From Capitulum mitella (lineage: Eukaryota > Arthropoda > Thecostraca > Pollicipedomorpha > Pollicipedidae), in contig CP099839.1 in assembly GCA_030062745.1 (NCBI GenBank), positions 39,261,816 through 39,325,815 on the forward strand: 64,000 nt of DNA. The letters are read 5' to 3'. Shown here in pieces: positions 1 to 12,900 of the stretch. Under the pieces are notes generated by a model. The model was not told the DNA's origin, made no database searches, and saw only the letters and a list, made by a program, of their open reading frames with translations. The position numbers were made by a program, and so were the translations under genes. Position 1 is the stretch's first letter; each line of letters starts with the position of its first letter.

Positions 1-87
1 GGAAAATCTCATAGAATGGTAAAATTTTAAATAACCTACCACGAAAATAAACATGACGTCATTACCTGAACACAGGCATAATGAGCA

Positions 88-309
88 TCATTGAGAGGAT
101 CTCTGCATGTAAATCTCTCCCTGAAACCACGGTGGTTTAACCGCCAAATCATCTGTCATTTTGCAGACATTACCCCGAAGTACCGAGTGTTTGGAAATTC
201 CATCAATTAGCATTAGCAGTCGGTAGAGTCTAGCCTCGAGCGCTCCGGGCTCCGCTGCCTGGGCCTGGGTTATCCTCGCCCATAACTCGGAGAGGGCGTC
301 TTCTGTGAC
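88..309 (-). CDS. possible terminal exon of an unknown minus-strand gene
   Basis: Read on the minus strand, a good acceptor (pyrimidine-rich, ending CTGCAG) precedes position 309. The frame then stays open for 73 codons to a TGA at 88-90. The product would be amphipathic at first (start VTEDALSELWARITQAQ) with ordinary codon use. I do not recognise the family and see no AATAAA before the window edge. No partner exon is found within the window, so it may be a decayed repeat or chance. Confidence 0.25.
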   Translation of the reverse strand, partial: VTEDALSELWARITQAQAAEPGALEARLYRLLMLIDGISKHSVLRGNVCKMTDDLAVKPPWFQGEIYMQRSSQ

Positions 310-999
310 CTGCAGTGGGAAGGTTGCTCCAGGGACTGGCACCGCTAGCGGAACGTGTCAACTGCATGATGTGTCGCGAATGGATCCCCGGACCCAAGTG
401 TTCCCAGATACCGTGTGACATCTGCCTGGCAGCGTTCAGAAGGGGCTCTGGGCCTCCACTCAACAGCGATTGCTGGCGGATCCGGGGAGGGGGGGGGCGG
501 CATCGGATCCATGGCCCTCATTAGTTTGGAATGGGGCCAGTATGTCTTTTGGGCCCCCTTTTCGGACGGAAAAGCGTATTTTTTGTTTTTGAAACATTTT
601 TTAAACACATTATTTTTGGAAACAACGAAACAATGGTCAAACCTGAGGAGAAAATAACATTTGGGGCAGGTTAGGTTCCTAGGCTGGTGATTTGGGCCCC
701 TTCAGCACATGGCCTTGATCCGTCATTGACAGTGACAATGCGAATATGATCATCAGCTGCTCATGAGCAAGACAGGAATATCCGGAAAACATTTTGGAAC
801 GTAAAAAGAATACCATGACAAGCTGGAGACTATTTTTGGGCTAATGATATTCAAAGTCCTATTGCATCGGACGTGTTTTTGTGATTTTTCCTTTCACTTA
901 TTTCATCTGAGTTAACCTAGTAATTTGCGGCTTGCCTTTAAAACCAGTACTCGGGCAGCAAAATAAATCACGCGTTTCATTATGACCTGTTCTTCCGCT

Positions 1000-2184
1000 G
1001 GCCCTCTCCTCACGACATTTCTTCGCTGGCGTCTCCGCCGTTCAGGGTCTCTCTCTGTTCGTCAGCCCGTGCACGGTCCGTCCGATTTCGCTCCAGATCC
1101 GGTGGTCGGTCGGCCGGTAGTCGGTTATTTCCGGCGACCGTGGCGACGCCGCCACGCAGTTGCCCAACGGCCGGACACGTGGCGGCGACACGGTTCGGCG
1201 TGCCGTCTGCGCCGCCTCATTGGGCTGACCTTGCATTCTATTCTATTCCGTCCCCGGTGCAGTTATGCAACGGCGCGTGGTCGGGGCGGCGGCGGTACCC
1301 GCCGCACCGGCGGGCCGGCCTTTGACGGCGCGCCACTCCGATCGTGCCCGGCAACCTGCCGACATTCAGAGGGCGAGTGGCGTCGTCTGGAGGTAGGGCC
1401 CCGCCGCTCGAACCAGTCCGAACCAGTGTCGCAGGACCCAGACGAGCTTTAATGAGTGCTGAGCGGACCCTCTGGCCGGCCGCGGCGTCCGAACTGCTGA
1501 GAAACGATGCCCGGAGATGGGCGAAGGTGCACGGAGTCACCTGGTCTTACTCTTGGACATTGGATTATTCTGTTGTCCAGTGGCCCTGGATTATTCTGAC
1601 TACGTTCACGATGTCCTTAAGAAGCAATCCGTGGGCGAGCTTTTGGTTTGTAAATACTGCTGAAAAATTCAAGAAATGGAAGGCTGAAATTATCATGGAC
1701 ATCGTGATGGATCCGATTAAGCAAACACTCAGTTAAAAAAGAAATTATTCAAAATAAAATGATGATATTAATGCATAAATGGTAACGAAGCAGAACCAGC
1801 CAAGGGCTGATTGTTAAAATAAGGAAAATCGTAAAGCGTACTGCACAGTCGGACGGAGGGAAGTGTATTCAAGTAGCGTTTGCCCGTCCTAAAACTAAAA
1901 TCAGAATTATCCCTCAAAAGTGCTCACGAGAGCCGCCAGACGTCGAATTTTCGCCGATTCTCTCCGTCCCGGTGTTGACGCATGGCGCATGACCAGGAAT
2001 GCGGGCGTTTTGTCTCGTCTCCGAACTTATTTCAGCCTTCGTCGGACGAACCGCAGAGTCCATACGGTCCCCGGCGGATTGCCTTGAAGCAGACGCCATC
2101 GTGTGCTGGCACGTGTCGCCGCGCGGCGTGCAGAGTCCCAGCCGTCCCGCCTGAGTCTCTTTTCCAGCCGCCGCTCTGTTCCAG
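1000..2184. promoter_or_regulatory. GC/CpG-rich region upstream of nvd, probable promoter and 5' leader
   Basis: Two GC-rich blocks (about 1000-1520 and 1960-2184) lie before the nvd start, separated by AT-rich DNA. No clear TATA box sits just upstream of 2185. Open frames in the first block have no family resemblance. The promoter role is inferred from position and composition only. Confidence 0.35.
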
Positions 2185-5100
2185 ATGGCGCCCTCTCTGC
2201 GGGAGACGGCCTGCTGGATCCTGCTGGCCCTGCTCTTGGCCCGGCTGCTGGTGCCGGCCGACCAGCTCAGCACGGAGCGGCTGCTGGCGCTGAGCTGGCG
2301 GCTGGCGCTGCTGCTGCTGGCTGCTCAGCTGGTCTGGGCCGCCGCCGCTCTCTACTTCGTGCCCACCAACCGTGTGCGGGTGAGTGGCTGAGAACGGTGC
2401 GTGTGTCGCCTCCCCCGCCGACGCCGCCCCGACCGGCTCAGGGCCACTCGCAGGCGTCCCAGCCTCCTTGCCCCTCCATGCCGGTAGTGAGCTGCTTGGC
2501 TCAGCTGATCACGGGGCCGGACACGGCGGTGCGCCCATAACTTCGTCGGCCATATCGTCTAAGTCTACCCGCTGGCAAGGACACGGGCGAAGAAGGGCGA
2601 AGGGCACAAGCTTGTCCTCGGCCAGGGATTCAGGGTCAGGGGGGACGCCGGCAGTGACGTCACACCGGCTGCCGGCCGGCCCGCCGGTGAGGAAAATCAG
2701 ACACGGTCTCCCTCACAGGGATAAACGTCAGCCTCTTCCAGCGAATCTACTTCTCACGTCTGCTGCGCAGTGTTGTATCTGCATAGTTTGCAGCAATTGT
2801 CCTCACTGCTCCATGGTCAGTCTTTGATGCTGGTTAACCATCGGAAGCATGCACGCGTGAGGATGCAGTGGAGATTGCCGAGGAAGAAAATGTTTACAAA
2901 TAAATAATAAATAGTTATGATGTTAACAACTGACACCATTGTAACCGAAAATAACTCTTTCCATGTCATTCGCATTCCCTTGGACTGGGTGCGTCCAACC
3001 GTTCACATCTTTTCCATTGTCTTTATCTGTGTAACTTACATGGTCTATCCATTGCAGGTATTTAGTGCAGGTAACTGCGAGCTCTAGGCCGCCCACGTAA
3101 AATGTCATGTAACTGGTTTGCTGTCTAATAACAACTGTCGTCATCTGCAAATGTCTACTACTTTCGTAGAGTGTTCCAACTCCTTCACATTTTCCTTCTC
3201 CCACGCAGGGTCCTGACTCCTTTACACTCCTATTGCTCTTGTTCAGGAATGCTTCTCAACTGTTTCTTCCGCTTCTGAACCCGACGAATGTTTTTCGCAC
3301 GGCCCGGGAGCCGACTGCCACGAACGTCGGCTGCTGCCGCGCAGGGCCTCGATTCGCTCGGCCCGGTCCGGGACGACGCGACCAAGAACCTCGGCCGCCG
3401 GCGAGCCATCAGACAGCACGTGAACGAAGTGCGACAGCGACAGAAGCAGGCCAACATGCCGCCGCCCTACCCGAACGGCTGGTTCGCGGCCATGGAGAGC
3501 CGCGACCTGCCGCCGGGTCGCGTGCTGCCGCTGGACATCCTCGGTGAGTGTGGCGCCCTCTGGCTGCACTGCCGCTCGGACGGCGCGGGCCGGCCCTCGG
3601 CCGCCGCGCGCTGCCGTTTCCGGCGTCGGCCGCCGTCACTCGCCGGCCGGAGATGGCCAGGAGCCGGCGCGGCGGCGGCCGGCTCGCGGTCCGCCGCGGC
3701 CGTTTTCCGGAATCGGCGGCGCGCGCGCTGCTCTGCAACCGGTCCGCCGGCGAGGGAGGGAGGGAGGGAGGGAGGACGGCCGCTATCGGGCCGGCATCGC
3801 AAGGTCGCCGCGCCGGCACCCATGTCGGAGCAACGCCGCCGCCGGCCCGCCCCTCCCCGGCCCGCAGAGCTTCCGGGGATCGCTGCTGCAGCGGCGGCGG
3901 CGGCGGCGGCGGCGGCGGCCTGTGTTCCTGCCGTTTGAAATGGCCGTCCTGGAACGTTGTACGACCAGCAGGCCGAACTGAACGCGCGGCCCTCGTCTCC
4001 GACGGGGACATTGCTCGAGACAGTCGCTGCAAGCACGCAGACAAGATGGCTGGTGGCAATCTGGCAGGCATGGAGTCAGGGGTGGAATAAATTTTTTCCG
4101 GTCAGAGAAAAAAAATCGCCTTAGGTCAAGAGTGTATGTGGAATACTAGGCTAGAAACCCATATTTTTTAGCGTTTAGCGTCTTGAACCTGAACTTTAAC
4201 ATCAAAGAGACTAAGGAAGCTACTGAGCCGTCTTAGAACATCAATGCAGCTAATTCTTGATTCTGAACTGCGCAGGACACCACCTGGTGATATTCAGGAC
4301 TCGTTCTGGCGAGGCGCGCATCTTAGACGGCATTTGTCCGCACCTGGGTGCTGATCTGGCCCAGGGCGCCGTCCAAGGGGAAAACATCGAGTGCCCCTTC
4401 CACAAATGGCTCTTCAACGGCGAAGATGGCGCTGTTGAGTGTGTGCCCTACTCAAAGCAAAGCAAAAGTAAGTGCGCTTCTGCGCAACAACTATTTCTGC
4501 GTCCACCAAGCATGATAACAAACCGAAAATGACTGTTTTGTTTGCATAATGGTATTAATGATTCAAAAGGTATTAACAAATAAACCTGTTTGGAGAAATG
4601 CTGATCGATCTCAAGGCCAGCATGTTTCGGGTTCCGAGTCCTGTAGGACGTCGCTCGCCTGTTTGCAGGCAGCTTGCAGCACTTCTCGGTCGAGGCGTGG
4701 CCGGTGTTTGAGGCTAACGGCGTGATCCACGTGTGGCACCACGCCGAGGGCGAGGAGCCCTCCTGGTACCCACCGTCGTACCAGGAGATCGCCGACGGCC
4801 ACTTCAAGTACCGCGGACGCACCGAGCATATCGTGGCCGCGCACGTGCAGGTCAGTCCGCCGCCGATGGGTCCAGAGGAGCCGTGACAGATCGTACCGCT
4901 TTTTGGGTGATTGGAGTTTGAAGGTTGGCATCAGCTAGAAATATGGTCTCCGAGAATATCAGTCAGTTTGCTTCATTTTTATTACCTCGCCAGTCCTAGT
5001 TCACTAACCATCCCTTGAAAATGGTGAAAAGCAACAACATTAAACCTGCCGTCTACGTATTTTTTCACTGTTAATTCACAACACACAGCAACAGCGACGC

Positions 5101-8100
5101 AAGTATCAAGCATGTTCTTTGCTTTTGAACTTACTCATTTCGGTGCACGGAAAGTCGTCAGATATGTCTGCCAACAGATGCAGGTTCAGAATTATAAGAA
5201 GGAAAAGGACGTTGAATTGTTCATCAACCTTCCAAGCGGCCTTTTCTAGACGTTTTTTTCTGTACAAAACCTGGAAAAGAAAAGTGTTGCATCCTTTCCA
5301 ACCACCACGCCGACCCTCCCGTGCCAGCGCTTCTTCTAAGAGAACGAAAATAAGTTCAATATTGCCGCCTCCAGGTCATCTTCGATTCTGTTCATCATTG
5401 GCTGCAGCAGTTTTCCTCGAGAGAGAGATGGCATTGCTGATGAATGTAATAATGATGCGCCTGTTGATATCGTGATCGTACGCGACATACGTATCACATG
5501 CAAAGGTCTGACCAGTACCAAGTTAGGTGGCCCATTTGAAATTATCGAAGTTTTGCGATCTTTGTATTACCACGACAGATAACATGGGAGACGGCCATGG
5601 TGACAATTCCACTTTCGTCATATTTTTACGGAAGATATGAAAAAGCATGCGTCGCGAAAAGAGATAGAGGGAGGAAGGGAGAAAGAGAGAAAGAAAGAAA
5701 GACAGAAAGAAAGAAAGGGTGTGAGAGAGTAGGGGCAGGAGGAGAATGAGAGAGAGAGGGAGACGAACAGATAGCATTGCAAAAGGAGACACTAGAAATA
5801 GAAAATGACTAAAAGATACGTCGTTTATTACTTGTGAGCAGAAGTGTTCTTTTTCTCAGGAAAATAGCACAGTAGCAAGATACACTTGTTTAACTTAGCA
5901 AACTTAGCTTAGCACTGCAACACTTAGCTTAGCATACCGTTGCTCATAATCGACCATTTGAGACTGGGAAGCTTGCATCGTTTACGGCCACTTTCCACAT
6001 GACTTTGGATTGTTCTCTTTGCCCTAAACTTTCCTCAGATGTGCACCATGTGATCTTTCCCGTTAGCTCTTCGACGCATTGCATGATATCTCGATGACAT
6101 TTAGTCAGTGTCATGCTGATGGCCACCGAGATCACTTGGAATGAGGAACCGACAACTTAGAGCGATATCACAGGATGATCTCCTCGTTGGTAGCACGGCT
6201 GGCACACAACAGATGACTTTAGCATGCGAGTCCGCAATCTGTGTTTTACAGTTCATTCGCATTGCCACATGCACGAAGATACAGGTTGTCTAGATTTCAT
6301 TCCAGGTATTCCGTTGGAAGGGATTAAGCTAAGTTAGGTTATGGCTTGGGTCCACACATCTACGGGAATGCCGATTCTCACCTTCAGGATTTGACTCCGA
6401 CCCCGGTCTCAGGTCTGGGACCACAGGTGTCTGAGCTGATGGCTGCGACCTGTTACCCATGTTCCGTCTACGGTCCATAGCCCCTGACGCGTAAACCGTG
6501 GCCCATCGGCCTGCGACAGCGCGTTCGACCTCCGGCTGTGGCCTTTGACCCGGGGCCGATTGGCAGGACTTGCCGGAGAACGGCGCCGACCCCGCCCACC
6601 TAGCCGCCATCCACGAGAAGATCTTTGCCGACGGCAACGACCTGCAGGAGCGGCTGCTGTGGCGCTGGATCCGGCACAGCTGGACGGCCAGTTGGCGGCC
6701 GGACGCCGAGCACCGCCACCAGGCCTCCGTCCAGATGCACATGACGTTCACGCTGCTCGGCCGGCTGCACTTCTACCACAGCGACGTCGCGGTGCAACAG
6801 GTGAGGCCGGCCCGGCAGGCGCGTCGCCCTCGGCCAGGTGTTGCCGCTGCGTTTTCGAGGAGACCGAGGTGGCATTCGGAGCTGCGGATGTTGAGCTGTT
6901 TGGTTTATTCGGTAGCCTTAGGATCCGAAAATGTCATATGTTGCTGAGTTTGCCCAGCCACGCCAGGTAGCTTTTTCGTCCGGCTGAATCCGTGTGTTTA
7001 ATCGGTATATTCCGGTTTTCCTTAGTGATATTAGATTCCGACATCTGATACATTTAATCCGATGGTTAGTATAAAAAGCAGACCGAGCGCTGACGAGCCT
7101 GTCGTTTTTTTCAAGCCTGCCTGTTGATGCCTAGGTACTTGAAGGAATTTGTACTTGCAAATGATAGTAAAGTGGCTACTGGCTTTGCACGCAGGTTGGC
7201 GCTGGGTTGGTCTACATTAATTTCCAGTCGCCTCTGGGTCGCGGAGTCATTCAGCTCCTCGTCACTCCCGTCGGAGACCTTCGCCAACGCGTCATCCATA
7301 CAGTCCACTGGGACTTTTCGTATGGTCTGGGACCTCTCATCGCCAAGTTTTATCTGTTCGTGGAGACCCAGCAGGTGTGTTTCTGCACTCCCTTACGCAC
7401 TTCTGCTGAAGGCTCTATGCGGACAACAAAGAACTAACAGCCCATTCCGAGGGGTACGAACGTTTTTTAACCAGCTTTCACCTTTTCATTCAAACTGCAT
7501 TTCTACGTAAACGTCTTGGCTCAACTATGGTCGACAGACTCGGATGTAGGGCAACCTGACAATTACTCGATGCGTCTGGACAACGTCACCAGAGCCAACA
7601 GCCGCCTGTGCGTCTCGGGATGCTGTACCGCCGAACACGAGACTTCTACGAGAGGCGGGCCGCCCTGGAGAGCTCAAGAAAAAAAATCGATTTGCCCGAA
7701 TTTTCGTTCGGCCTTTTGCTGTTCCTGACTACCTTCTACCACGGTCACTGTCGTTCGTTTCAAGGCAATATTCAGTCTTCTTATGCGACTCTAAATGGGC
7801 CTTCCTTGAAAGTTGAGAGAAAAAGCCGTTCTGTGACGTTTCATATGAAGAATGGAAAAGTGTGTTGCACTTTCTCTTGGACTTTTTCGCCTTGGTCTAC
7901 ACTTTGTTATTTGTGCAAGACTCGGCTTCGCTGAACATCGACTCCTGCCGATGTTCAAAGCGTAGCTGTAGTTTCTCGACATGGAAGCTTAATGGGTAAG
8001 GGTACACGTTGGAATCCAAACACCTAGTACTTGGCTTAAAGTGCAAATGTAACTTCAGCCCCATTATAGTCGCTGGTGGTTTCGTGGAACAGCTGCCGGC

Positions 8101-8915
8101 ATTTTCTTATCTTTGAAATAAATCCCGGCCAGTATTGCTTACTATCTAACATAACAGGTTTGTCGTTTGTTGCCCGTACGTTAGTAAAGCGCCTTAACGA
8201 CCACGAAAACGCCTACATGTTTTATTATGGCATGAATTGGCAATGCGTTACCATGAATGAAGCTTGAGGTGCAGACGAAATACGAGCCGCTCTACGGTTC
8301 ATGCGAGACGCTTGGCTATAAATAGGGCATGCCATCGGTAAAATATCCAAGGAAATTAATTGAGGTTAACTGTTCGTCATCAAGGGATACATTTCTGTGT
8401 TTTGATTCATTTGGAATATGTGTTATCTGATCCGCTGTTTGACCGCTTGAACAGAATGGCTGTTTCGCTTCCAGCTGTTGCTGGCCTAATTTTCCTGTGA
8501 CGACAAGCTTAAATTTTTGTCGTGGCAGGCCGATCCGCTGTACAATACGGCCATTGTTGCACAAAATGAGAGTTCTTAAGTACTTGAGCACTCGAGACAG
8601 TGATTTATTTTGTTATTTGAGCGCTGTTTGCACACACTGATTCTCGTCAAGAGAAATATGGCGGCAACCAAGAAGACGGTAGTGCGCTCAGCGCAGTACG
8701 GGCCGTGGTCAGCGTCACAAGGCTGAATAACGCCAGCACCGCCATGCCGCCAGTTCGAGCGGGATGTGCGCATCTGGAACAACAAGGACCACCTGCCGCG
8801 ACCGGGCCTCGTCCGCGAGGACGCCACCATCCTCAAGTTCCGGCGCTGGTTCTCGCAGTTCTACTCGGAAAGCTCGCGCCCGGCCCTGCGGCCGGTCGAC
8901 TCCCTGGAGCTGTAG
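2185..8915 (+). CDS. nvd: Neverland/DAF-36-type Rieske cholesterol 7-desaturase, complete, seven coding exons
   Basis: Coding exons are 2185-2379, 3345-3543, 4276-4467, 4669-4850, 6567-6800, 7195-7374 and 8754-8915, with TAG at 8913. Every intron is GT-AG and the phases join (0,1,1,0,0,0), giving 447 residues, the usual family size. The N-terminus (about 10-60) is Leu/Ala-rich and should anchor the protein in a membrane. A PYPNGWF motif ends the linker. The Rieske [2Fe-2S] ligands are visible as C152-P-H154 and C171-P-F-H174. The mononuclear iron site reads D264-x2-H267-x4-H272, followed by the C-terminal oxygenase domain and a family-typical end ([11 protein letters not shown], then [11 protein letters not shown]). 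In this family the enzyme converts cholesterol to 7-dehydrocholesterol, opening ecdysteroid synthesis in arthropods and dafachronic acid synthesis in nematodes, probably at the ER. The ATG at 2185 is chosen because it begins the hydrophobic anchor. Function is inferred from family membership; no key residue is missing. Confidence 0.95.
2380..3344 (+). other. nvd intron 1
   Basis: It starts GTGAGT and ends in CAG at 3344. Its first 300 bases are still GC-rich and CpG-rich, continuing the island over exon 1; the rest is AT-richer. I see no other gene in it. Confidence 0.85.
3544..4275 (+). other. nvd intron 2 with CpG-rich DNA and a GGC triplet run
   Basis: The first 500 bases are extremely GC-rich. 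They carry a (GGGA)n stretch near 3757-3774 and a GGC triplet run near 3890-3920. Long open frames here on both strands are a by-product of composition. The acceptor CAG ends at 4275. Confidence 0.8.
4851..6566 (+). other. nvd intron 4, with a GA-rich tract
   Basis: This is one of the two largest nvd introns, bounded by GTCAGT and GGCAG. It holds a purine tract at about 5661-5764 (GAAA/GAGA units) and otherwise no recognisable gene or repeat. Confidence 0.8.
7375..8753 (+). other. nvd intron 6
   Basis: It runs from GTGTGT to CCGCCAG, before the last coding exon. The short open frames inside show no family resemblance. Nothing else is recognised. Confidence 0.75.
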
Positions 8916-10021
8916 CCGGCCGACGTCACCCGACGTCAGCGCGCTGGCGTCGGCGGCGTCAGGCGGCGCGTCACCGTGGCTGTCTTTGTGCTGTTCATCG
9001 GCCTTGGTCATCCGTGGTGTTTGCGGAGGAGCGCGTGCCCGCGATGAGAGCAGTGGTGTCTGCGAATGGCCCGTCAAGGTCCGGGCTGCGGCCTGCCCTC
9101 GCGAGTGTTGGAGTCATGGCAGGGGCCACCGGTTAGGCACAGTACGGTCTTCGTCGCTATTCAATAATAGTTGCTCGCGTTGACGACATGCCCATGTAAG
9201 CTCGTGTAGCACACTACCGTCCCGAAAATGAGTCCAGCGATGTGAAATGAGTTTGTGTGATCCAGGCAAGCAGGGCTATGCCCGAAACAGTGAGTTCAAA
9301 GTTGTACATTATTAAAACAGACTTAGTCAATCGGTCCGTATACTTCGTGAAACAAATATATTTTGTACACCATCAAGGATTTTCGTGACAAAACAAACAA
9401 CATCATTTTGTGCATCGAGTGCAAACAGTGCAGACATGATGACTTCTGTGTCACTTTTAACTGGACAGAACTTCGGTATTATTAGGAACTATAGGAGTGA
9501 TTCAGCGTGACAACTGCGGTCTTGTAAGTCGTTGTGTGGTATTCTTGACGAGATAGCAGACATTGCAACATAGACCACGAGTGTTTCCTTATTGCTCGCT
9601 TGGGTTTTCCCAGCTCCTTTCACCATCGAATTAAAAATGTTTTTTTCTGAATATAGGGATGTGGGATTTTGAGCGCCTGCATCTGTCCATCAGCTTTGTT
9701 GGATCTCTTCGCTTTATGTCACCTGAGCAGAAATATGAACTTCTGGTTAGCCCGTACCCGACTGGCAGTCGGAGCCATACACGCCCAACTCCCCCCCCCC
9801 CAAAGGGGGGTTACAACTCCGTACTCTTCTAACTAACGAACGATAAAAATAATGATAAAAATAACTAACGCACGATAAAAATGGACGTACCATCGGAAAG
9901 CTCGGGGCAAGGAGAGCACGAAACTTGAGCCCGTTTTATTTTGGGGAATATTTAAGCCATTTACGACCTATACATGTCTTCTATCTGATTTTATTGAACC
10001 GAGAAAGGCCCTGGATCTTAA
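8916..10021. other. 3' flank of nvd, no gene seen
   Basis: It starts GC-rich to about 9130, probably the nvd 3' UTR, then becomes AT-rich. A C-run/G-run hairpin lies near 9791-9810. A 21-base sequence is duplicated at 9830-9850 and 9862-9882, two bases apart in register and nearly identical. No coding signal was found. Confidence 0.5.
9311..9316 (+). terminator. possible nvd poly(A) signal ATTAAA
   Basis: ATTAAA lies about 400 bases after the nvd stop in AT-rich DNA. No AATAAA is seen closer, but the hexamer alone is weak evidence. Confidence 0.3.
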
Positions 10022-11260
10022 GCCGGCATCGCCTGGCGTGTTTTTGTACTGGCGACTGTCTTGGGTGGGGGGTTAAAAAGGGCACCCCTGCTATCTCAAG
10101 ATCTAAGCGTCGGATCCGAACCGGTCTACCATCAATCGATAGCCCTGAGTCTTGCAATTCAGGAAACACTATGTTAGCCCTAGTCACGTGACTGATGACG
10201 CGACAGGTCACGTAAAGCGGATAACAAGGCGTCGGAAAACTGACATCGGTTTGCACATCATATCATCGGCAACACTGGTCTGCCGTGGAGCCTTCAACTG
10301 GATATCAAACGAAACTTGAGGATCTTACCGTAGGGTCAAGGTCAACCTAGGCGAGGTGAAATATTGGTCTTACTTTACATGCCAAAGACTGATACTCGTG
10401 GCCGTTTTGATCCACGTGGCAAAAAGACGGAAGTGAAACCTTCTGATGACCAGTTTTGCATTACCTGCTTTTCATCCAGTTAAGGTCAGTCCAGGTCAGG
10501 TCAGATAAGACTGCATTACTCTTCCTGCCAGAGAGCAATAATTACTCGCTGGGATTCTCAAGTGCATCAAGTACAGAACAAAAATGGCATCTCGTGATTA
10601 TAAGATTTACGCTGTTGCTATTTATTGGGTCAAGACCAAACCAGGTCAGGAAAGATAGTCATTTTTTCCTTTTCTGAATAGGAATAGTAATTGCTGTCTG
10701 CTGCTACTGGACGATCTTCCACAGACAATGATGTATTCCATTTCGTTTTGACATCTGCCATGACGTAACCTGACTTGACCTCACGCTGCATTTGGTGAAC
10801 TTTGCTAAGAGGCACATATAGATTTGCTTGTCTGGCTTGAACGATGGGGAAGGTCAGCGGCAACCACTTTCTTCGCACACAATGCAAACCAGTCCAATTG
10901 TTATCATGCACGTGGCCTAGCATGATCTCTAATATTGACGTGTCATGGTTGTATATCATTTTGCGGACTGTATGCTACGTTAATTCAAACAATTCATGCA
11001 TTATATTCCCGAATATTGCAAAAAAGAAGTATGCTCGTGCCATCACCCGAACAAGCAGAAACGCGCATGAGAGGGTTCAGTTATGACGTCATATCTCCAT
11101 GATCTGACCTAGCATGAAAATAATTTTGATGTCAAAATATGCAAAATTAATTGGTGAAGAGGTACCGAAAATTTGGTTGGGTTGGCTCTAACGGTAAAGA
11201 AGTTCTTCACGAAAAAAAAACGAGGAGGGTGCCCTATTTGACACTCCAGGCGATGCTGGG
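10022..11260. mobile_element. non-autonomous TTAA-type DNA transposon, family B copy 1
   Basis: The left end follows TTAA (10018-10021) and begins GCCGGCATCGCCTGG. The right end, read in reverse, begins CCCAGCATCGCCTGGAGTGT, so the termini are inverted repeats of about 24 bases. The right flank is TAAG, a decayed TTAA. A second copy of similar length lies at 37119-38443. No transposase is encoded. TTAA target sites and CC-starting ends are typical of piggyBac-type elements; that assignment is an inference. The interior carries several AGGTCA half-sites. Confidence 0.75.
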
Positions 11261-12460
11261 TAAGGACTGTGATGAATAAAGACTAGGCGAAGGTTCTTAC
11301 GGATAGAAGATGTCTGCAGATGCCGATACGTATCTTATATCTCTGATTCGTTGCGGGGCGGCATCGGGGCTTGGAAATGGGTAAGCAAGTCATAATCCTT
11401 CCGGAATTCCAACCCTCCTCTTCAAAGGTCTCTCATTCATTCAATCAATTTTCTCAACACCGCATATGTTATGCAGCCGCTGGCGTTTTAAGTGTTCTGC
11501 ATCTGTGGCTTTCCTACATCTTTTCCGTGGCTTTCCTCATCTGAGGCTTTCTTCACAACACATTTTCATGCATTCCGGTAAACATTCGCAAAGTAAAGAT
11601 GGCGTCAACGTACCCTTTATCCACAACTCACCAAATGAAACACAATGAAAAGCCACCCACTAGACTGACGCTACTTAAGAACTCATTCATTTGGTATACC
11701 CTCAAGCGCAGGGCAATATTCTAATCCATCAGTCAATTTACTTGCAACGTGCCTCCATACAAGGGAGTGGTACTGTCACTGCCGTATACAATGTGCACGA
11801 ATCGTTCACCATTTGAATGACCAGCACTATATATAAAAGTAGTCTTGTGTTCAAGTGATTGGTTCATAAGTGGCTAGAGCAATTAATGACGTATATATTC
11901 CGAAAAATTAAGTTAGAAACTGTTTGCAAACTAAGTACCGTTCAACATATGGGAAACTGGTAGCCTAGCCGCTTTTTCTAGTCGGCGCAATAAATAAGGT
12001 GTGACAACGTGATTCCCTCATTATTTGGCTTCTAAACCGAAAAATACGCAAGTCGAAATAGAATTCAAAAAATTTGCACAATAATTTTGTGCTATTTTGT
12101 CTCAGCTAAACCTAATAAATGTTGGAAAGGCTCGTTCAAAAAGCGTGGTATTTCAGCGTGCAAGCAATGTTTACCTTACCTGCCCATGAAAGCCGCCCCT
12201 GATTTTTTGCGTATTTATGTGGAAACGTTTTCAAGATGGAGCGAGCGATTTCTGCGACACAGCGCCGCGGGCGCCGGCGCCGTAGGTGGGGTGAAACTGG
12301 CGGACACTTATGTTGGCATGCTATTATTTGGTGAAATAGGCTTTACCAATTTGTTTTCTTCACATTGGGGGTTCGTGTCATAGTTTAAATGTTGAGTTTT
12401 GAAAAAAACACTGCTTACTAATATGCACAACTGGCGGTGTTTTATTTCCGTCATTTCATT
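11261..12460. other. AT-rich spacer, no gene seen
   Basis: There is one short GC-rich patch at about 12255-12295 with no clear splice context. I recognise no gene, RNA or repeat family here. Confidence 0.4.
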
Positions 12461-12479
12461 CTTTTATAAATTGTTCAAT

Positions 12480-12900
12480 TTTTCTACCTTTTTGAACCTA
12501 TTCACATCATTAAAAACTATGAAAGGCAGTTCTGTCACTTTCAATCCGTTTCGCTCGTACCAGTTATTGGTGATCTGACCTAAGGTCAGCGGTTGGAGAT
12601 CAGTGATATTTTGCCAAATGACTATAATTTGAAGTCGCCACAACATAATGCCCAAAAACTTGAAAAGAGGGCATGTGTTCAAAATAGCCTTGGCCTTAGG
12701 TCAATGGTCCGGAAATATTCGAAAAATCTGCGACAATAGATTTATTCCACCTGTCTCTAATCCTAGCAAGTTTTGTTCTGATATTTTTTTTTTTTTTGAA
12801 AACGTTACGGAAGGCTAAAGTTTTTTTGGAGATAAATCCATTTGCCCTGACCTAGGTCAGAGACCTGATTGGACCTGATGTCAACACTTTGACACAAGAT
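12480..12900 (-). repeat. dispersed repeat family C, copy in minus orientation
   Basis: The reverse complement aligns with about 44200-44800. Shared landmarks are a TTTTTCSGAATTT block, CATTGRCCTAAGG, and a GACCTNAGGTCAG motif followed by AATAACTG. Divergence is high, so both copies are old. Edges are approximate. No coding capacity or clear termini were found. Confidence 0.55.

Noticed and set aside
982-1452. 156-codon plus-strand open frame in the GC-rich block before nvd
   Set aside because: Arg/Gly/Pro-rich composition typical of random GC-rich frames; overlapping frames are open on both strands and no domain is visible.
3409-4090. Overlapping open frames of 145-220 codons on both strands
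   Set aside because: They cover nvd exon 2 and its CpG-rich intron; openness comes from lack of A/T stops, with GGC-run homopolymers of Ala, Arg or Gly.
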